A stretch of DNA of 64,000 nt from Hydrocarboniphaga effusa AP103 (GTDB lineage: Bacteria; Pseudomonadota; Gammaproteobacteria; Nevskiales; Nevskiaceae): contig NZ_AKGD01000003.1 in assembly GCF_000271305.1 (NCBI RefSeq), forward strand, positions 1-64,000, given 5' to 3'. The translations under genes and the position numbers were made by a program. This document shows, in pieces, positions 10,358 to 22,077 of the stretch (its first letter is position 1; every line of letters starts with the position of its first letter). Under the pieces are notes generated by a model. That model searched no databases, had not been told where the DNA came from, and saw only the letters and a program-made list of their open reading frames with translations.

Positions 10358-12208
10358 TCAGTTCACGCGGAAGGTATAGAGCGTGCCGCCCTGCGGAATC
10401 TTGTCGAGGTTGGCCGCCTTGGTCATGGCGGTTGCACCGATGGCGCCGAACTTGTCTTCGAGATCGAGACCCGCGGTCACCGGCAGGCCGATCCAGCCGC
10501 CGATGCCGGACCACACCGACACGTACTGCTTGCCGCCCACCTTGTAGGTGATCGGGTTGCCGATGATTCCGGAGCCGAGCTTGCGCGACCACAGCACCTT
10601 GCCGGTCTTGCGATCGACGGCGCGGAAGTCGCCGCCGAGGCTGCCGTAGAAGGCCAGGCCGCCATCGGTGACGAGCGCGCCGCTCCAGTTCGGATACTGA
10701 TCCGGAATCTCCCAGACGGTCTCGCCGGTCAGCACATTGAACTTCTTGAACTTGCCGGTGGTGCCGGGCTTTTCGGGATACATGAAGACGTTCGCGAACA
10801 CGTACACGGTGCCCTGCTGCGTGTGCGAGCGCTCCTGCGGTTCCAGTTCCATGCACCAGTTGTTGGTCGGGCAGTAGGCGACGCCGGGTTCGTTCGGATC
10901 GAGCGCGCAGGGCTGCTGATCCTTGCCGCCCATGGCGGACGGGCAGGCCTGCACGTTGTTTTCGAGGCCGAACGGAGAGTGCTCCTTGACCTTGACCGGA
11001 CGGCCGGTCTTCATGTCGATCTTCTCGGCCCAGTTCGCGGTGACGAACTTGTTGGCGCGCAGCAGCGTGCCATCGGTGCGGTCGAGCACGTAGGCGAAGC
11101 CGTTGCGATCGAAATGCACGAGCACCTTGCGCTTCTTGCCGTCGATGGTCCAGTCGGCCAGCATGTTCTCGTTGATGCCGTCGTAGTCCCACTGGTCGAA
11201 CGGCGTCATCTGGTAGGCCCACACCGCTTCGCCCGTATCGATCTTGCGCGCGAAGATCGTCATCGACCACTTGTTGTCCTGCTTGCCGGTGTTGCACTCC
11301 TCGTGCGTCTTGAACGAGCAGCGATAGAACGGGCTCCACAGGCCGGGGTTGCCGGTCGAGTGATAGACGAGCTTGAGTTCCGGGTCGTAGCTGTAGAAGC
11401 CCCAGCTGGTTCCACCACCGCGCTGCCATTCGTCACCCGGATAGCTCTTGATCGAAGCGTCCGTGGTGCCGTAATGCGGGTTGGCCTTGTTGGTGTTCTT
11501 GGTGATGCAGATGTCCTTGTCGGTGCCGGTGGAGCTGCACTCCCAAAGCTTCTTGCCGTCCTTGATGTTGTAGGCGGTGAAGCGGCCACGAGCGGCGAAT
11601 TCGTTGCCGCCGAAGCCGATCAGCACCTTGTCCTCGGCGATCAGCGGAGCCGGCGTGATGGTCTCGCCCTTGTCCGGGTGCGCGTGCTTGACGACCCAGG
11701 CTTCCTTGCCGGTCTTGGCATCGAGCGCGATCAGAAAGCCGTCGAGCGTGCCGAAGATGACCTTGCCCTGCGCATAGGCCAGCCCGCGATTGACGGTATC
11801 GCAGCAGGCGCGCGGAACCGCGGATTCGTCGCGGTCGGACTCCTTCACGTATTTCCAGATCGCCTTGGGATTGTCCGGGTCGGACAGGTCGAGCGCCTGC
11901 ACGATATTCGGCCAGCCGCTGATCATGTACATCATCGGCTTGCCGTCGTCGGTGATCACGAGCGGCTGGCCTTCGTGGCCGCGCAGCGTGCCGCTGGATT
12001 GCGACCAGACCATCTGCAATTTATCGACGTTGCCGGTGTTGATGTCGGCCAGCTTGCTATGTCGCGTCGATGCGAGATCGCCGCTGGGCGATGCCCAGTT
12101 CGCCGGGTCGCCCTGGCGCTTGATGATCTCCGAATTCCCCGTCGCACTTCCGCAGGCCGCCCCCAAAATCAAGGCGGCACAGACCAGCCTGAATCTCTGG
12201 ACATTCAT
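10358..12208 (-). CDS. xoxF: lanthanide-dependent PQQ methanol dehydrogenase
   Basis: XoxF oxidises methanol to formaldehyde in the periplasm and passes electrons to a cytochrome c. The 616-residue product is an eight-bladed quinoprotein with repeated tryptophan-docking stretches (GKEAWVVKH, GEAVWAYQM, GETVWEIPD). The vicinal Cys pair is in RACCDTVN. Decisive is FDQWDYDGINENML near residue 320: the second Asp of the D-x-D pair is the extra lanthanide ligand, where calcium enzymes (MxaF) have Ala. ATG 12208 has GAGGAG seven bases upstream and opens a signal peptide; a longer frame to 12301 runs through the leader. It leads the cluster with xoxJ and xoxG. No mxaI or mxaF is in the window, and PQQ synthesis genes must lie elsewhere. 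Confidence 0.95.
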   Translation of the reverse strand: MNVQRFRLVCAALILGAACGSATGNSEIIKRQGDPANWASPSGDLASTRHSKLADINTGNVDKLQMVWSQSSGTLRGHEGQPLVITDDGKPMMYMISGWPNIVQALDLSDPDNPKAIWKYVKESDRDESAVPRACCDTVNRGLAYAQGKVIFGTLDGFLIALDAKTGKEAWVVKHAHPDKGETITPAPLIAEDKVLIGFGGNEFAARGRFTAYNIKDGKKLWECSSTGTDKDICITKNTNKANPHYGTTDASIKSYPGDEWQRGGGTSWGFYSYDPELKLVYHSTGNPGLWSPFYRCSFKTHEECNTGKQDNKWSMTIFARKIDTGEAVWAYQMTPFDQWDYDGINENMLADWTIDGKKRKVLVHFDRNGFAYVLDRTDGTLLRANKFVTANWAEKIDMKTGRPVKVKEHSPFGLENNVQACPSAMGGKDQQPCALDPNEPGVAYCPTNNWCMELEPQERSHTQQGTVYVFANVFMYPEKPGTTGKFKKFNVLTGETVWEIPDQYPNWSGALVTDGGLAFYGSLGGDFRAVDRKTGKVLWSRKLGSGIIGNPITYKVGGKQYVSVWSGIGGWIGLPVTAGLDLEDKFGAIGATAMTKAANLDKIPQGGTLYTFRVN

Positions 12209-12325
12209 GTGCTTACTCCTCGCTACGCGTGTGTGTCGTTCTGTTCTGGTTCGCCCGTCTCCGTTGCGGAGGCGGGCGCCGTTTCCGTTCTTGTGAGTCA
12301 AGGTCGAACGGTTCGCGATAGAAGG

Positions 12326-12341
12326 AGCAGTGGTCGTGCCA
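12326..12341 (-). promoter_or_regulatory. sigma-54 (-24/-12) promoter for xoxF
   Basis: On the minus strand, TGGCACG-ACCA-CTGCT matches the sigma-54 consensus TGGCACG-N4-TTGCW at all but one conserved base, with correct spacing. Transcription should start near 12316, giving a leader of about 110 bases to the xoxF ATG. The AcoR-like activator encoded at 4443-6473 is the obvious partner. Confidence 0.75.
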
Positions 12342-12369
12342 GCCTGGGCACTGCTTATATGTATTTAAA

Positions 12370-12382
12370 AATCAATTATTTG
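12370..12382 (+). promoter_or_regulatory. IHF-like bending site upstream of the xoxF promoter
   Basis: AATCAATTATTTG fits the IHF consensus WATCAANNNNTTR exactly, in a local A/T-rich patch about 30 bases upstream of the -24 box. IHF commonly loops activator-bound DNA onto sigma-54 promoters. An imperfect palindrome at 12450-12461 (GTCGCATGTGAC) is a weak candidate for the activator site. Confidence 0.55.
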
Positions 12383-12506
12383 GGGCTGCCATGTTTTGCT
12401 GCGCCGCGGCAGGCGGGTGTGCGCGGGTCGCCTGCGCCACGGCCCTTGTGTCGCATGTGACCCATCGGAGCGAGAGCCGACGGCCGCGGCTGCGAATCGC
12501 AGGCAC

Positions 12507-12547
12507 AAAAAAAGCCGCAGCCCGGAAGATCGCTTCGGGGCTGCGGC
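12507..12547 (-). terminator. Rho-independent terminator after the EthD-like gene
   Basis: A 15-bp stem with one mismatch (12514-12528 with 12533-12547), a 4-base loop, and on the minus strand seven T directly after it (A-run 12507-12513). It separates the EthD-like gene from the xoxF promoter region. The 393-base gap 12209-12601 holds only this and the promoter elements described. Confidence 0.9.
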
Positions 12548-12601
12548 GGGTAGCGGCAAACGCCGGATCGGCGTTGCGGCGCGGTGGCGTGTGGCTGTCG
12601 C

Positions 12602-12913
12602 CTACAGTTTGACTTCGCTGATCTGCAGGATCGGCTGCACGTTCGTGTAGTTCGGAATGTCCGCCATGATCTCGGGCGCGTGCGGGCCGAAATGGGTCTG
12701 GAAGGATTCGACCGAATCGAAGTACAGATGGCACAGCGCGACGAACGGCGGCTCGCTGCCCGGTGCGCCACCCGACAGGCCCAGTTCGCCGTCGACCTTG
12801 CGCAGCGCGGCGCCGACCTTCCGCTGCACGAGCGGAAGATGCTTTTCGAAGTAATAGGTGGCGTCGAACTTCGTGTCCTTGCCGCCCGGGTACAGCACGT
12901 TCACCTTGATCAT
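12602..12913 (-). CDS. EthD-family small protein
   Basis: A 103-residue cytosolic protein with the ferredoxin-like fold signature of the EthD / dimeric alpha-beta barrel family: VNVLYPGGKDTKFDATYYFEKH at the start and a final DIPNYTNVQPILQISEV. The start ATG 12913 has GAGGAG five bases upstream. It sits between the cbb operon (160 bases after cbbA) and xoxF, with its own terminator. EthD-type proteins are often of unknown function or assist oxidations and isomerisations of small organics. A role in C1 metabolism is only suggested by position. Confidence 0.75.
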   Translation of the reverse strand: MIKVNVLYPGGKDTKFDATYYFEKHLPLVQRKVGAALRKVDGELGLSGGAPGSEPPFVALCHLYFDSVESFQTHFGPHAPEIMADIPNYTNVQPILQISEVKL

Positions 12914-13073
12914 CTGCGCTCCTCGATTGTTGATTTGTTGCTGGACTGCTTGATGGGACCGAACGCGGTCGCCCGCTACGGTAGCCGTAGTCCGTGCCTC
13001 GCACAAACGGAAAAAATCCCGGCCGTCGATCGGGACTTTCGATCGTGCAACAAGTGTTGCAGCGCGCGCCCGC

Positions 13074-14138
13074 TCAGTGCACGGCCGCTCGCAGATCGCC
13101 CTGGTCATAGCGCGCCGCCATCGTGTCGAGCGCGAGTGGGCGGATTCTTGAGGCGTGCCCGGCACTGCCGAAAGCCTCGAAGCGCAGCCTGCAGACGTCC
13201 CGGGCCGCGGAGGTCGCTGCCTTCAGAAAAGCCCGCGGATCGAACTCGTCGGGCTTTTGCCCCATCTTCTGCCGCATCGCGCCCGTCATGGCGAGCCGGA
13301 TATCGGTATCGATGTTGACCTTGCGCACGCCGTGGCGGATGCCCAGGCGTATCTCCTCCACCGGGACGCCGTAGGTTTCCTTGATCCGGCCGCCGAATTC
13401 GCGAATCACCGTGAGCCATTCCTGCGGCACGCTCGACGAGCCGTGCATGACCAGATGCGTGTTCGGAATGCGCGCGTGGATTGCCTTGACGCGGTCGATC
13501 GCGAGGATCTCGCCGGTCGGAGGCCGCGTGAACTTGTAGGCTCCGTGGCTCGTGCCGATGGCGATCGCGAGCGCATCGACGCCGGTCGCCGCGACGAACT
13601 CGGCGGCCTGCCCAGGGTCGGTCAGCAGCTGCGAATGATCGAGCACGCCGGCCGCGCCGACGCCGTCCTCTTCCCCGGCTTCGCCGGTCTCCAGCGAGCC
13701 CAGGCAGCCGAGTTCGCCCTCCACCGACACGCCGACCGCGTGCGCCATCTCGGCGACCTTGCTCGTGACCTTGACGTTGTAGTCGTAGCTCGCCGGCGTC
13801 TTCATGTCTTCGCGCAGCGAGCCGTCCATCATCACGCTCGAAAAGCCGCTGCGGATCGACGCCTGGCACACCGCAGGCGAGGCGCCGTGATCCTGGTGCA
13901 TGCAGATCGGAAGATGCGGGTAGCTCTCGACCGCGGCCTCGACGAGACGACGCAGGAAGGCTTCCCCGGCGTACTTTCGCGCCCCGGCGCTGGCCTGCAG
14001 GATCACCGGACTGTCGCATGCGTCGGCGGCCTGCATGATCGCCTGGATCTGCTCGAGATTGTTGACGTTAAACGCGGGCAATCCGTAGTCGTGCTCGGCG
14101 GCGTGATCCAGAAGCTGGCGCAGCGATATCAAGGCCAT
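13074..14138 (-). CDS. cbbA: class II fructose-bisphosphate aldolase, Calvin-cycle type
   Basis: The enzyme joins dihydroxyacetone phosphate with glyceraldehyde 3-phosphate or erythrose 4-phosphate, giving fructose or sedoheptulose bisphosphate. The 354-residue product shows the metal-binding CMHQDHGAS (His about 80-83), the active-site [21 protein letters not shown] and [11 protein letters not shown]. Its length suits the cbbA branch of class II aldolases. ATG 14138 lies inside the end of cbbZ, so the two are translationally coupled. It is the last gene of the run cbbLSXFPTZA. Confidence 0.93.
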   Translation of the reverse strand: MALISLRQLLDHAAEHDYGLPAFNVNNLEQIQAIMQAADACDSPVILQASAGARKYAGEAFLRRLVEAAVESYPHLPICMHQDHGASPAVCQASIRSGFSSVMMDGSLREDMKTPASYDYNVKVTSKVAEMAHAVGVSVEGELGCLGSLETGEAGEEDGVGAAGVLDHSQLLTDPGQAAEFVAATGVDALAIAIGTSHGAYKFTRPPTGEILAIDRVKAIHARIPNTHLVMHGSSSVPQEWLTVIREFGGRIKETYGVPVEEIRLGIRHGVRKVNIDTDIRLAMTGAMRQKMGQKPDEFDPRAFLKAATSAARDVCRLRFEAFGSAGHASRIRPLALDTMAARYDQGDLRAAVH

Positions 14139-14860
14139 GATGCGGTTTCCTCGTGTTGTATCGGAGAGTCGGTCGAGCCGGCATCGCAGCCCTGTGCGGC
14201 GCGGGCAACCGAGGACAAATCGTCGATGAGCCGGTCGGGCGCGCAATCGCGAATCGGCACGCCGCCGTTGTAGCCGTAAGGCACCACCCAGCAGCGTACG
14301 CCCGAGTTGCGGCCGGTGATGATGTCGATCGTCGAATCGCCGACCAGCAGGGCTCGCCGTGGTTCGACCCCATGCTCGCGCAGGCAATGCATGACCGGCA
14401 ACGGATCGGGCTTGCGCGCAGTCAGCGTGTCGCCGGCGATCACCGGATCGAAGAAATCCTGCAACTGGTGGCGTTCGAGCACGAGGCGGGCGAAGCGGGT
14501 TTCCTTGTTCGTGAGCACGGCAAGGCCGATGCCCAGATCGAGCAAGATCTGCAAGGTTTCGCGCACTTGCGGGAACACGCGGCTGTGCTGGCCGCAGCGC
14601 TGTGCATGAAAGCGCGAGAACACCTCCATCAGCGAATCGCCGCCGGCGCAGCGACGTACCGCGTCGAGCGATGCGCCGCTGGCGTGCGAATACGCATGAA
14701 CCATCAGCTCGCGGCTGCCGTGGCCGATCCAGTTTCGAAGCTGCGCATGCGGCAGCGGTGCGTAGCCGATCGATTCGAGCACGTCGTTGGCGGTGTTGGC
14801 GATGTCGGTCGCGGTATCGACGAGCGTGCCGTCGAGATCGAACATCACGAGATCGAACAT
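14129..14860 (-). CDS. cbbZ: phosphoglycolate phosphatase
   Basis: CbbZ removes phosphate from 2-phosphoglycolate, the product of RuBisCO's oxygenase reaction. The 243-residue HAD hydrolase begins [16 protein letters not shown], carrying the nucleophile Asp8 and acid Asp10 of motif I. Motif II is in AVLTNKE, the motif III Lys in TARKPDP, and motif IV is [10 protein letters not shown]. The start ATG 14860 is well placed for motif I. The stop overlaps cbbA by 10 bases, and cbbT ends 56 bases upstream. Presence in the cbb operon points to photorespiratory salvage rather than general repair. Confidence 0.92.
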   Translation of the reverse strand: MFDLVMFDLDGTLVDTATDIANTANDVLESIGYAPLPHAQLRNWIGHGSRELMVHAYSHASGASLDAVRRCAGGDSLMEVFSRFHAQRCGQHSRVFPQVRETLQILLDLGIGLAVLTNKETRFARLVLERHQLQDFFDPVIAGDTLTARKPDPLPVMHCLREHGVEPRRALLVGDSTIDIITGRNSGVRCWVVPYGYNGGVPIRDCAPDRLIDDLSSVARAAQGCDAGSTDSPIQHEETASWP

Positions 14861-14916
14861 GTGATTTCCCCTGGCTCCGCCGATGTGGTGGCGTGCGGTT
14901 TCATTGATTCGGCGAA

Positions 14917-16989
14917 CTAGTTGCAGGACAGCACGATCTCGAAGTCCTCGACCGGCGCGCGGGGATGGGCCTTGGCGTGTTCGAGCACCAACTCGTGTGC
15001 GCTCGTGGCGACGTCGCCCGCGGTGAGCTTGAACCACCGATAAAGCTCGGCCGCCGGTGCGGATTCACCGAAGCGATCGACGCCCATCACCGCGCCGCAG
15101 CGACCGACGTACTTGCGCCAGAAATCCGGATGCCCGGCCTCGATCGCGAGCGCCGGAAGCTCGGGCGGCAACACGCGACGGCGGTAGTCCGCGCTCTGGC
15201 GATCGAAGCGGCTCGTGCACGGCATCGACACCAGCCGCGAGCCCACGCCCTGTTCGAACAGCAGCTGCTGTGCCGCGCTGGCGATGCCGACTTCGGAGCC
15301 GGTGGCCATCAGCAGCACGCGCGCGGTGCCGAGCTCGCGGAGCACGTAGCCGCCACGCGCGATCGAGTCGGCCGCGTCGCCTGCATGTTCGAGCACGGCG
15401 GTGTTCTGACGCGACAGCAGCAGGGCGCTCGGCGCCTGGCGTTGCTCGATCGCACAGCGCCAGGCCACCGCGGTTTCGACCGCGTCGGCCGGACGCCAGA
15501 CATCGAGCCCCGGAATCAGCCTCAGCGAAGCCGCGTGCTCGACCGATTGATGTGTCGGCCCGTCTTCGCCGAGGCCGATCGAGTCGTGCGTGAAGACGTG
15601 GATCACGCGCAGCTTCATGAGCGCGGCCATGCGCACGGCATTGCGGCTGTAGTCGCTGAAGGTCAGGAAGGTGCCGCCGTACGGAATGTATCCTCCGTGC
15701 AGCGCGATGCCGTTCATGGCCGCGGCCATGCCGAATTCGCGCACGCCGTAGTGCAGATAGTTGCCGGCATGGTCGCGCGTGAGCGAACGGCTGCCCTTGA
15801 ACTGCGTGAGGTTCGAGCCGGTGAGGTCGGCCGAGCCACCGAGCAGCTCGGGCAGATGAGGGCCGAGCGCATCGAGCGCCTGCTGCGAGGCCTTGCGCGT
15901 CGCGGTTTCGGTCGTCGCGGCCAGCTGGCGATCGAGCAGGGCCTGCACCTGATGCCCGAAATCTTCGGGCAGCTCGCCGCGCTGGCGGCGCATGAAGTCT
16001 TTCGCAAGCTCCGGATGGCTTTTCTCGTAGCGTGCGAACAGCCGCTGCCACTGCGTCCGGGCATCGGCGCCTCGTTCACGAGCGTCCCAGGCCCGCCGCA
16101 GGTCGTCCGGTATTTCGAACGCCGCATGCGGCCAGCGCAGTTGCCCGCGCGTCTGCGCGATCTCGTCGGCCCCGAGCGGCGCTCCGTGCACGGCCTCGGT
16201 TCCGGCCTTGTTCGGCGAACCCCGGCCGATGATCGTGCGACAGCAGATCAGCGTCGGCTTGCCGTTCGCATCGCCGGCTTGTGAGCGCGCCTGCCGCAGG
16301 GCCGCATCGATGGCGTCCGGATCGTGGCCATCGACATCGGCGATCACGTTCCAGCCGTAAGCCTCGAAGCGGCCCTGCGTGTCGTCGTTGAACCAGCCGT
16401 CGACTTCGCCGTCGATCGAGATGCCGTTGTCGTCGTAGACCGCGATCAGCTTGGAAAGCCTGAGCGTGCCGGCGAGCGAGCAGGCCTCGTGGCTGATGCC
16501 TTCCATCAGGCAGCCGTCGCCGACGAAGACGTAGGTGTGATGGTCGACGATGGCCAGGCCCGGACGATTGAATTCGGCCGCGAGCAGCTTTTCGGCGAGC
16601 GCCATGCCGACCGCGTTGCCGAGCCCTTGCCCGAGTGGCCCGGTGGTGGTTTCGACCCCGGGCGTGATGCCCACCTCGGGATGCCCGGGCGTCTTCGAAT
16701 GCAGCTGGCGAAAGCGCATGAGCTCGCTGATCGGCAAGTCGTATCCGCTCAGGTGCAACAGCGCGTAGAGCAGCATCGAAGCATGGCCGTTCGACAGCAC
16801 GAAGCGATCGCGATCGGGCCACTGCGGCTCGCCCGGGTCGTGCTTGAGATGCCGGGTCCACAGCGCTTGCGCGATGTCGGCCATGCCCATCGGGGCGCCC
16901 GGATGTCCGGAGCGGGCACGCTCGATCGCATCGACGGTGAGCAGGCGCAAGGCATTGGCCATGCGAGTCTGCAATGCGATGTCGTTCAT
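14917..16989 (-). CDS. cbbT: transketolase, Calvin-cycle type
   Basis: This thiamine-diphosphate enzyme moves two-carbon units between sugar phosphates to regenerate ribulose 5-phosphate. The 690 residues cover three domains. The pyrophosphate-binding part has [27 protein letters not shown] and [12 protein letters not shown] (GDG...N-type motif near 155). The pyrimidine domain has [16 protein letters not shown], and the C-terminal domain is regular. ATG 16989 has a ribosome site just upstream. It lies between cbbP and cbbZ in the operon. An independent housekeeping tkt is expected elsewhere. Confidence 0.95.
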   Translation of the reverse strand: MNDIALQTRMANALRLLTVDAIERARSGHPGAPMGMADIAQALWTRHLKHDPGEPQWPDRDRFVLSNGHASMLLYALLHLSGYDLPISELMRFRQLHSKTPGHPEVGITPGVETTTGPLGQGLGNAVGMALAEKLLAAEFNRPGLAIVDHHTYVFVGDGCLMEGISHEACSLAGTLRLSKLIAVYDDNGISIDGEVDGWFNDDTQGRFEAYGWNVIADVDGHDPDAIDAALRQARSQAGDANGKPTLICCRTIIGRGSPNKAGTEAVHGAPLGADEIAQTRGQLRWPHAAFEIPDDLRRAWDARERGADARTQWQRLFARYEKSHPELAKDFMRRQRGELPEDFGHQVQALLDRQLAATTETATRKASQQALDALGPHLPELLGGSADLTGSNLTQFKGSRSLTRDHAGNYLHYGVREFGMAAAMNGIALHGGYIPYGGTFLTFSDYSRNAVRMAALMKLRVIHVFTHDSIGLGEDGPTHQSVEHAASLRLIPGLDVWRPADAVETAVAWRCAIEQRQAPSALLLSRQNTAVLEHAGDAADSIARGGYVLRELGTARVLLMATGSEVGIASAAQQLLFEQGVGSRLVSMPCTSRFDRQSADYRRRVLPPELPALAIEAGHPDFWRKYVGRCGAVMGVDRFGESAPAAELYRWFKLTAGDVATSAHELVLEHAKAHPRAPVEDFEIVLSCN

Positions 16990-17013
16990 CGTCTTTCTCC
17001 TGGTGTGGCGCGT

Positions 17014-17889
17014 CTAGGCGCGCCGCTTGAGATCCATCAGCCGCAGGATCATCGGCGTGAAGATCAGCTGCATCGCCAGGCCCATCTTTCCGCCCGGAAC
17101 CAGAATGGTGTTCGGGCGCGTCATCATCGAGCCGTGCAGCATCGAGATGAGATAGGGGAAGTCGATGCCCTTGGGGTTGGTGAAGCGAATCACCACCATG
17201 CTTTCGTCGGGCGATGGAATGTCGCGCGCGATGAACGGGTTCGAGGTGTCCACCGTCGGCACGCGCTGGAAATTCACATGCGTGCGCGAGAACTGCGGGC
17301 AGATGTGCGTGACGTAGTCCGGCATGCGCCGCAGGATCGTCTCGACCACCGCTTCCTGCGAATAGCCGCGCAGGTTCTGGTCGCGATGCAGCTTTTGTAT
17401 CCATTCGAGATTGATGATCGGCACCACGCCGATCAGCAGGTCGGGGTGCCGGGCGATGTCGATGCCGTCGTATTTCGCGGCCCCGTGCAGGCCTTCGTAG
17501 AACAGCAGGTCCGAGCTGCCCGGTTCGATATCGCGCCAGGGCGTGAAGGTGCCGGGCGGCTGTCGGTACGGCGCGGCTTCCTCTTCGTCGTGCAGATAGT
17601 TTCGCAGGCTGCCGCTGCCGTTTTCGCTGTAGCGCGCGAACAGCTCGTGCAACTCGGGCAGCAGATTGGCTTCGGGGCCGAAGTGCGAGAAATGCGTGTT
17701 GTGAGCCGCGTCGGCCTCGCGCATCGCCTCGCGCATGGCCTTGCGATCGTGGCGATGAAACGCATCCCCTTCGACGATCTCGGCGCGAATCTTCTCGCGC
17801 CGGAAAATATGCTTGAAGCTCTGCAGCACCGTGGTCGTGCCCGCTCCGGAGGAGCCGGTCACCGCGATGATCGGATGTTGCTTGGACAT
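17014..17889 (-). CDS. cbbP: phosphoribulokinase
   Basis: PRK phosphorylates ribulose 5-phosphate with ATP to ribulose 1,5-bisphosphate, the RuBisCO substrate, and is diagnostic of the Calvin cycle. The 291-residue product has the P-loop VTGSSGAGTTTV (about 10-20), the catalytic region EGDAFHRHDR and FYEGLHGAAKYDG. Length fits the proteobacterial octameric, NADH-activated type. ATG 17889 is preferred over ATG 17904 because MSKQHPIIAVTG matches family starts and follows a GAGGGAA site. The stop of cbbF is 11 bases upstream. Confidence 0.95.
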   Translation of the reverse strand: MSKQHPIIAVTGSSGAGTTTVLQSFKHIFRREKIRAEIVEGDAFHRHDRKAMREAMREADAAHNTHFSHFGPEANLLPELHELFARYSENGSGSLRNYLHDEEEAAPYRQPPGTFTPWRDIEPGSSDLLFYEGLHGAAKYDGIDIARHPDLLIGVVPIINLEWIQKLHRDQNLRGYSQEAVVETILRRMPDYVTHICPQFSRTHVNFQRVPTVDTSNPFIARDIPSPDESMVVIRFTNPKGIDFPYLISMLHGSMMTRPNTILVPGGKMGLAMQLIFTPMILRLMDLKRRA

Positions 17890-17900
17890 GGCTGTTTCCC

Positions 17901-18977
<1,077 letters not shown>

Positions 18978-19023
18978 GTCCGTTCTCCTCCGGCCATGGA
19001 CTACTTGAGTGTCTACATCGGCG

Positions 19024-19875
19024 TCATCGCTCCGCTGTCGCCGTGACCGGATTCGAGAACACGCGGCTCGCACGGATGTCGCGGCCCTCGATCGTCATGA
19101 GCGCTTCGCGTCCGGCGTCGCCGCTGCGCGCTTTCATCGCCGAGCGGAACAGGCGCGCGGCCTGGCGCAGGCGTGCGCGATCGAGCGCGTTGCGGATCGA
19201 GCGTGCGTTGGCGAAGTGCGCCTGTCGCATGCGCCGTTCGATGTAGTCGCGCATCGCGCTCGCGGCATCCGCGTCGAAGCGATAGTCGATGCGCGAGACC
19301 ATCAGGTTCGCGATCTCGAGCAGTTCGTCGGCCGAGTAGTCCGGAAAGTCGATGTGATGCGCAATGCGCGAGGCCATGCCCGGATTGCTCTGGAAGAACA
19401 CGTCCATGCGCGACTTGTAGCCGGCCAGGATCACGACGAGATCGTCGCGCTGGTTCTCCATCACCTGCAGCAGGATCTCGATCGATTCCTGCCCGTAATC
19501 GCGCTCGTTCTCGGGGCGATAGAGGTAGTAGGCCTCGTCGATGAACAGCACGCCACCCATCGCCTTCTTGAGCACTTCGCGCGTCTTGGGCGCCGTGTGG
19601 CCGATGTACTGGCCGACCAGATCGTCGCGCGTGACCGAGACGAGCTGATGGTTCCGGATGTAGCCGAGCCGGTGCAGGATGTCGGCCATGCGCTGCGCGA
19701 CCGTGGTCTTGCCGGTGCCCGGATTGCCGGTGAAGCACATGTGCAGGCTCGGCGCACCCGTACGCAGGCCTTGGGCCCGACGCGCCTTGTCCACGATCAG
19801 ATAAGCCGCGATCTCGGCGATGCGCTCCTTCACGGGCGCAAGGCCGATGAGCTCGTCATCGAGCTGCGCGAGCAC
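19024..19875 (-). CDS. cbbX: red-type RuBisCO activase (AAA+), apparent 5' frameshift
   Basis: CbbX uses ATP to pull on the large-subunit C terminus and free red-type RuBisCO of inhibitory sugar phosphates. Visible are Walker [12 protein letters not shown], the pore region VGQYIGH, Walker [13 protein letters not shown] and the arginine-rich [12 protein letters not shown]. The 283 residues from GTG 19875 are about 30 short. Homologous sequence ([14 protein letters not shown]) continues upstream in frame, but no ATG, GTG or TTG is there. The natural-looking start, ATG 20012 just after cbbS, is in another frame. A repeat palindrome (19960-19985) lies between; a 3n+2 insertion such as 26 bp would explain the shift. 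The protein may be made from a downstream start, or the gene may be damaged. Confidence 0.85.
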   Translation of the reverse strand: MLAQLDDELIGLAPVKERIAEIAAYLIVDKARRAQGLRTGAPSLHMCFTGNPGTGKTTVAQRMADILHRLGYIRNHQLVSVTRDDLVGQYIGHTAPKTREVLKKAMGGVLFIDEAYYLYRPENERDYGQESIEILLQVMENQRDDLVVILAGYKSRMDVFFQSNPGMASRIAHHIDFPDYSADELLEIANLMVSRIDYRFDADAASAMRDYIERRMRQAHFANARSIRNALDRARLRQAARLFRSAMKARSGDAGREALMTIEGRDIRASRVFSNPVTATAER

Positions 19876-19959
19876 CTCGGCGATGCCGGTTTGCTCGTAG
19901 AGCGCGCGCAGGTCTTGGGCGTTTTCTCCGCTCGCGGGTTCGAGATTCGTACTTGATTG

Positions 19960-19985
19960 CCCTCTCCCGCAAGCGGGAGAGGGGA
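19960..19985. repeat. interspersed palindrome, family A (copy 2), inside the cbbX 5' region
   Basis: CCCTCTCCCGC and GCGGGAGAGGG form a near-perfect palindrome with a 2-base centre. It is the core of the family A repeat seen at 169-219 and elsewhere, here sitting between the expected cbbX start codon and the conserved coding part. Confidence 0.8.
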
Positions 19986-20020
19986 CGGCCGATCGATGGT
20001 GGTGATCGACATGCGTACGC

Positions 20021-20455
20021 TCAATACCGCTCGCCGGCCGGCTTGTCGGCCGCGTACGAATGCACCGAATAGCGCTGCACGCGGCCGGCCATCTCGGTGC
20101 GATCGAGCCTGAAGCCGGGCTCTTCGACCGGGCGATTGACGATGAAGGACATGCGCGGCGTCTCCCAGCCTCGCGTCGCGTCGAAGGCGGTCACGCGCAC
20201 GTAGTGGTTCGCGAAAGTCTTGCGGCAGGCGTCGATTTCCATCATCACGCCGGCCGGATCCTTGAGGTCGAACATCGGCAGGCCGAACATTTCCCAGTAG
20301 GTGTTGCGCGGATGCGGATCGTCGGTGTACTCGACGTTGACGGCCCAGCCCTGATGCAGCGCATACGCCACCTGAGCCTTGATCTGCGCATCGCTCAGGT
20401 CGGGCAGGAACGAGAACTGGCCCTGCGTGAGGCGGTTGCCGTAGTTGGTCATCAT
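20021..20455 (-). CDS. cbbS: RuBisCO small subunit, form IC
   Basis: The small subunit caps the L8 core to form L8S8. The 144-residue product contains [45 protein letters not shown] and the C-terminal extension ([20 protein letters not shown]) that marks red-type form IC/ID small subunits. ATG 20455 has AAGGAG eight bases upstream; ATG 20452 is the alternative. It lies 12 bases after cbbL. Confidence 0.95.
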   Translation of the reverse strand: MMTNYGNRLTQGQFSFLPDLSDAQIKAQVAYALHQGWAVNVEYTDDPHPRNTYWEMFGLPMFDLKDPAGVMMEIDACRKTFANHYVRVTAFDATRGWETPRMSFIVNRPVEEPGFRLDRTEMAGRVQRYSVHSYAADKPAGERY

Positions 20456-20467
20456 GATGTGTTCTCC

Positions 20468-22075
<1,608 letters not shown>

Positions 22076-22077
22076 TC

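Noticed and set aside
8561..12460. A 1299-codon open frame on the plus strand opposite the xox cluster
   Set aside because: It is antisense to three well-supported genes; at this G+C the opposite frame stays open by codon bias. The translation shows no domain.
12442..12465. Imperfect GTCGCATGTGAC palindrome as a proven activator site
   Set aside because: Only 10 of 12 bases are symmetric and there is one copy; it is kept only as a weak candidate in the xoxF promoter entry.
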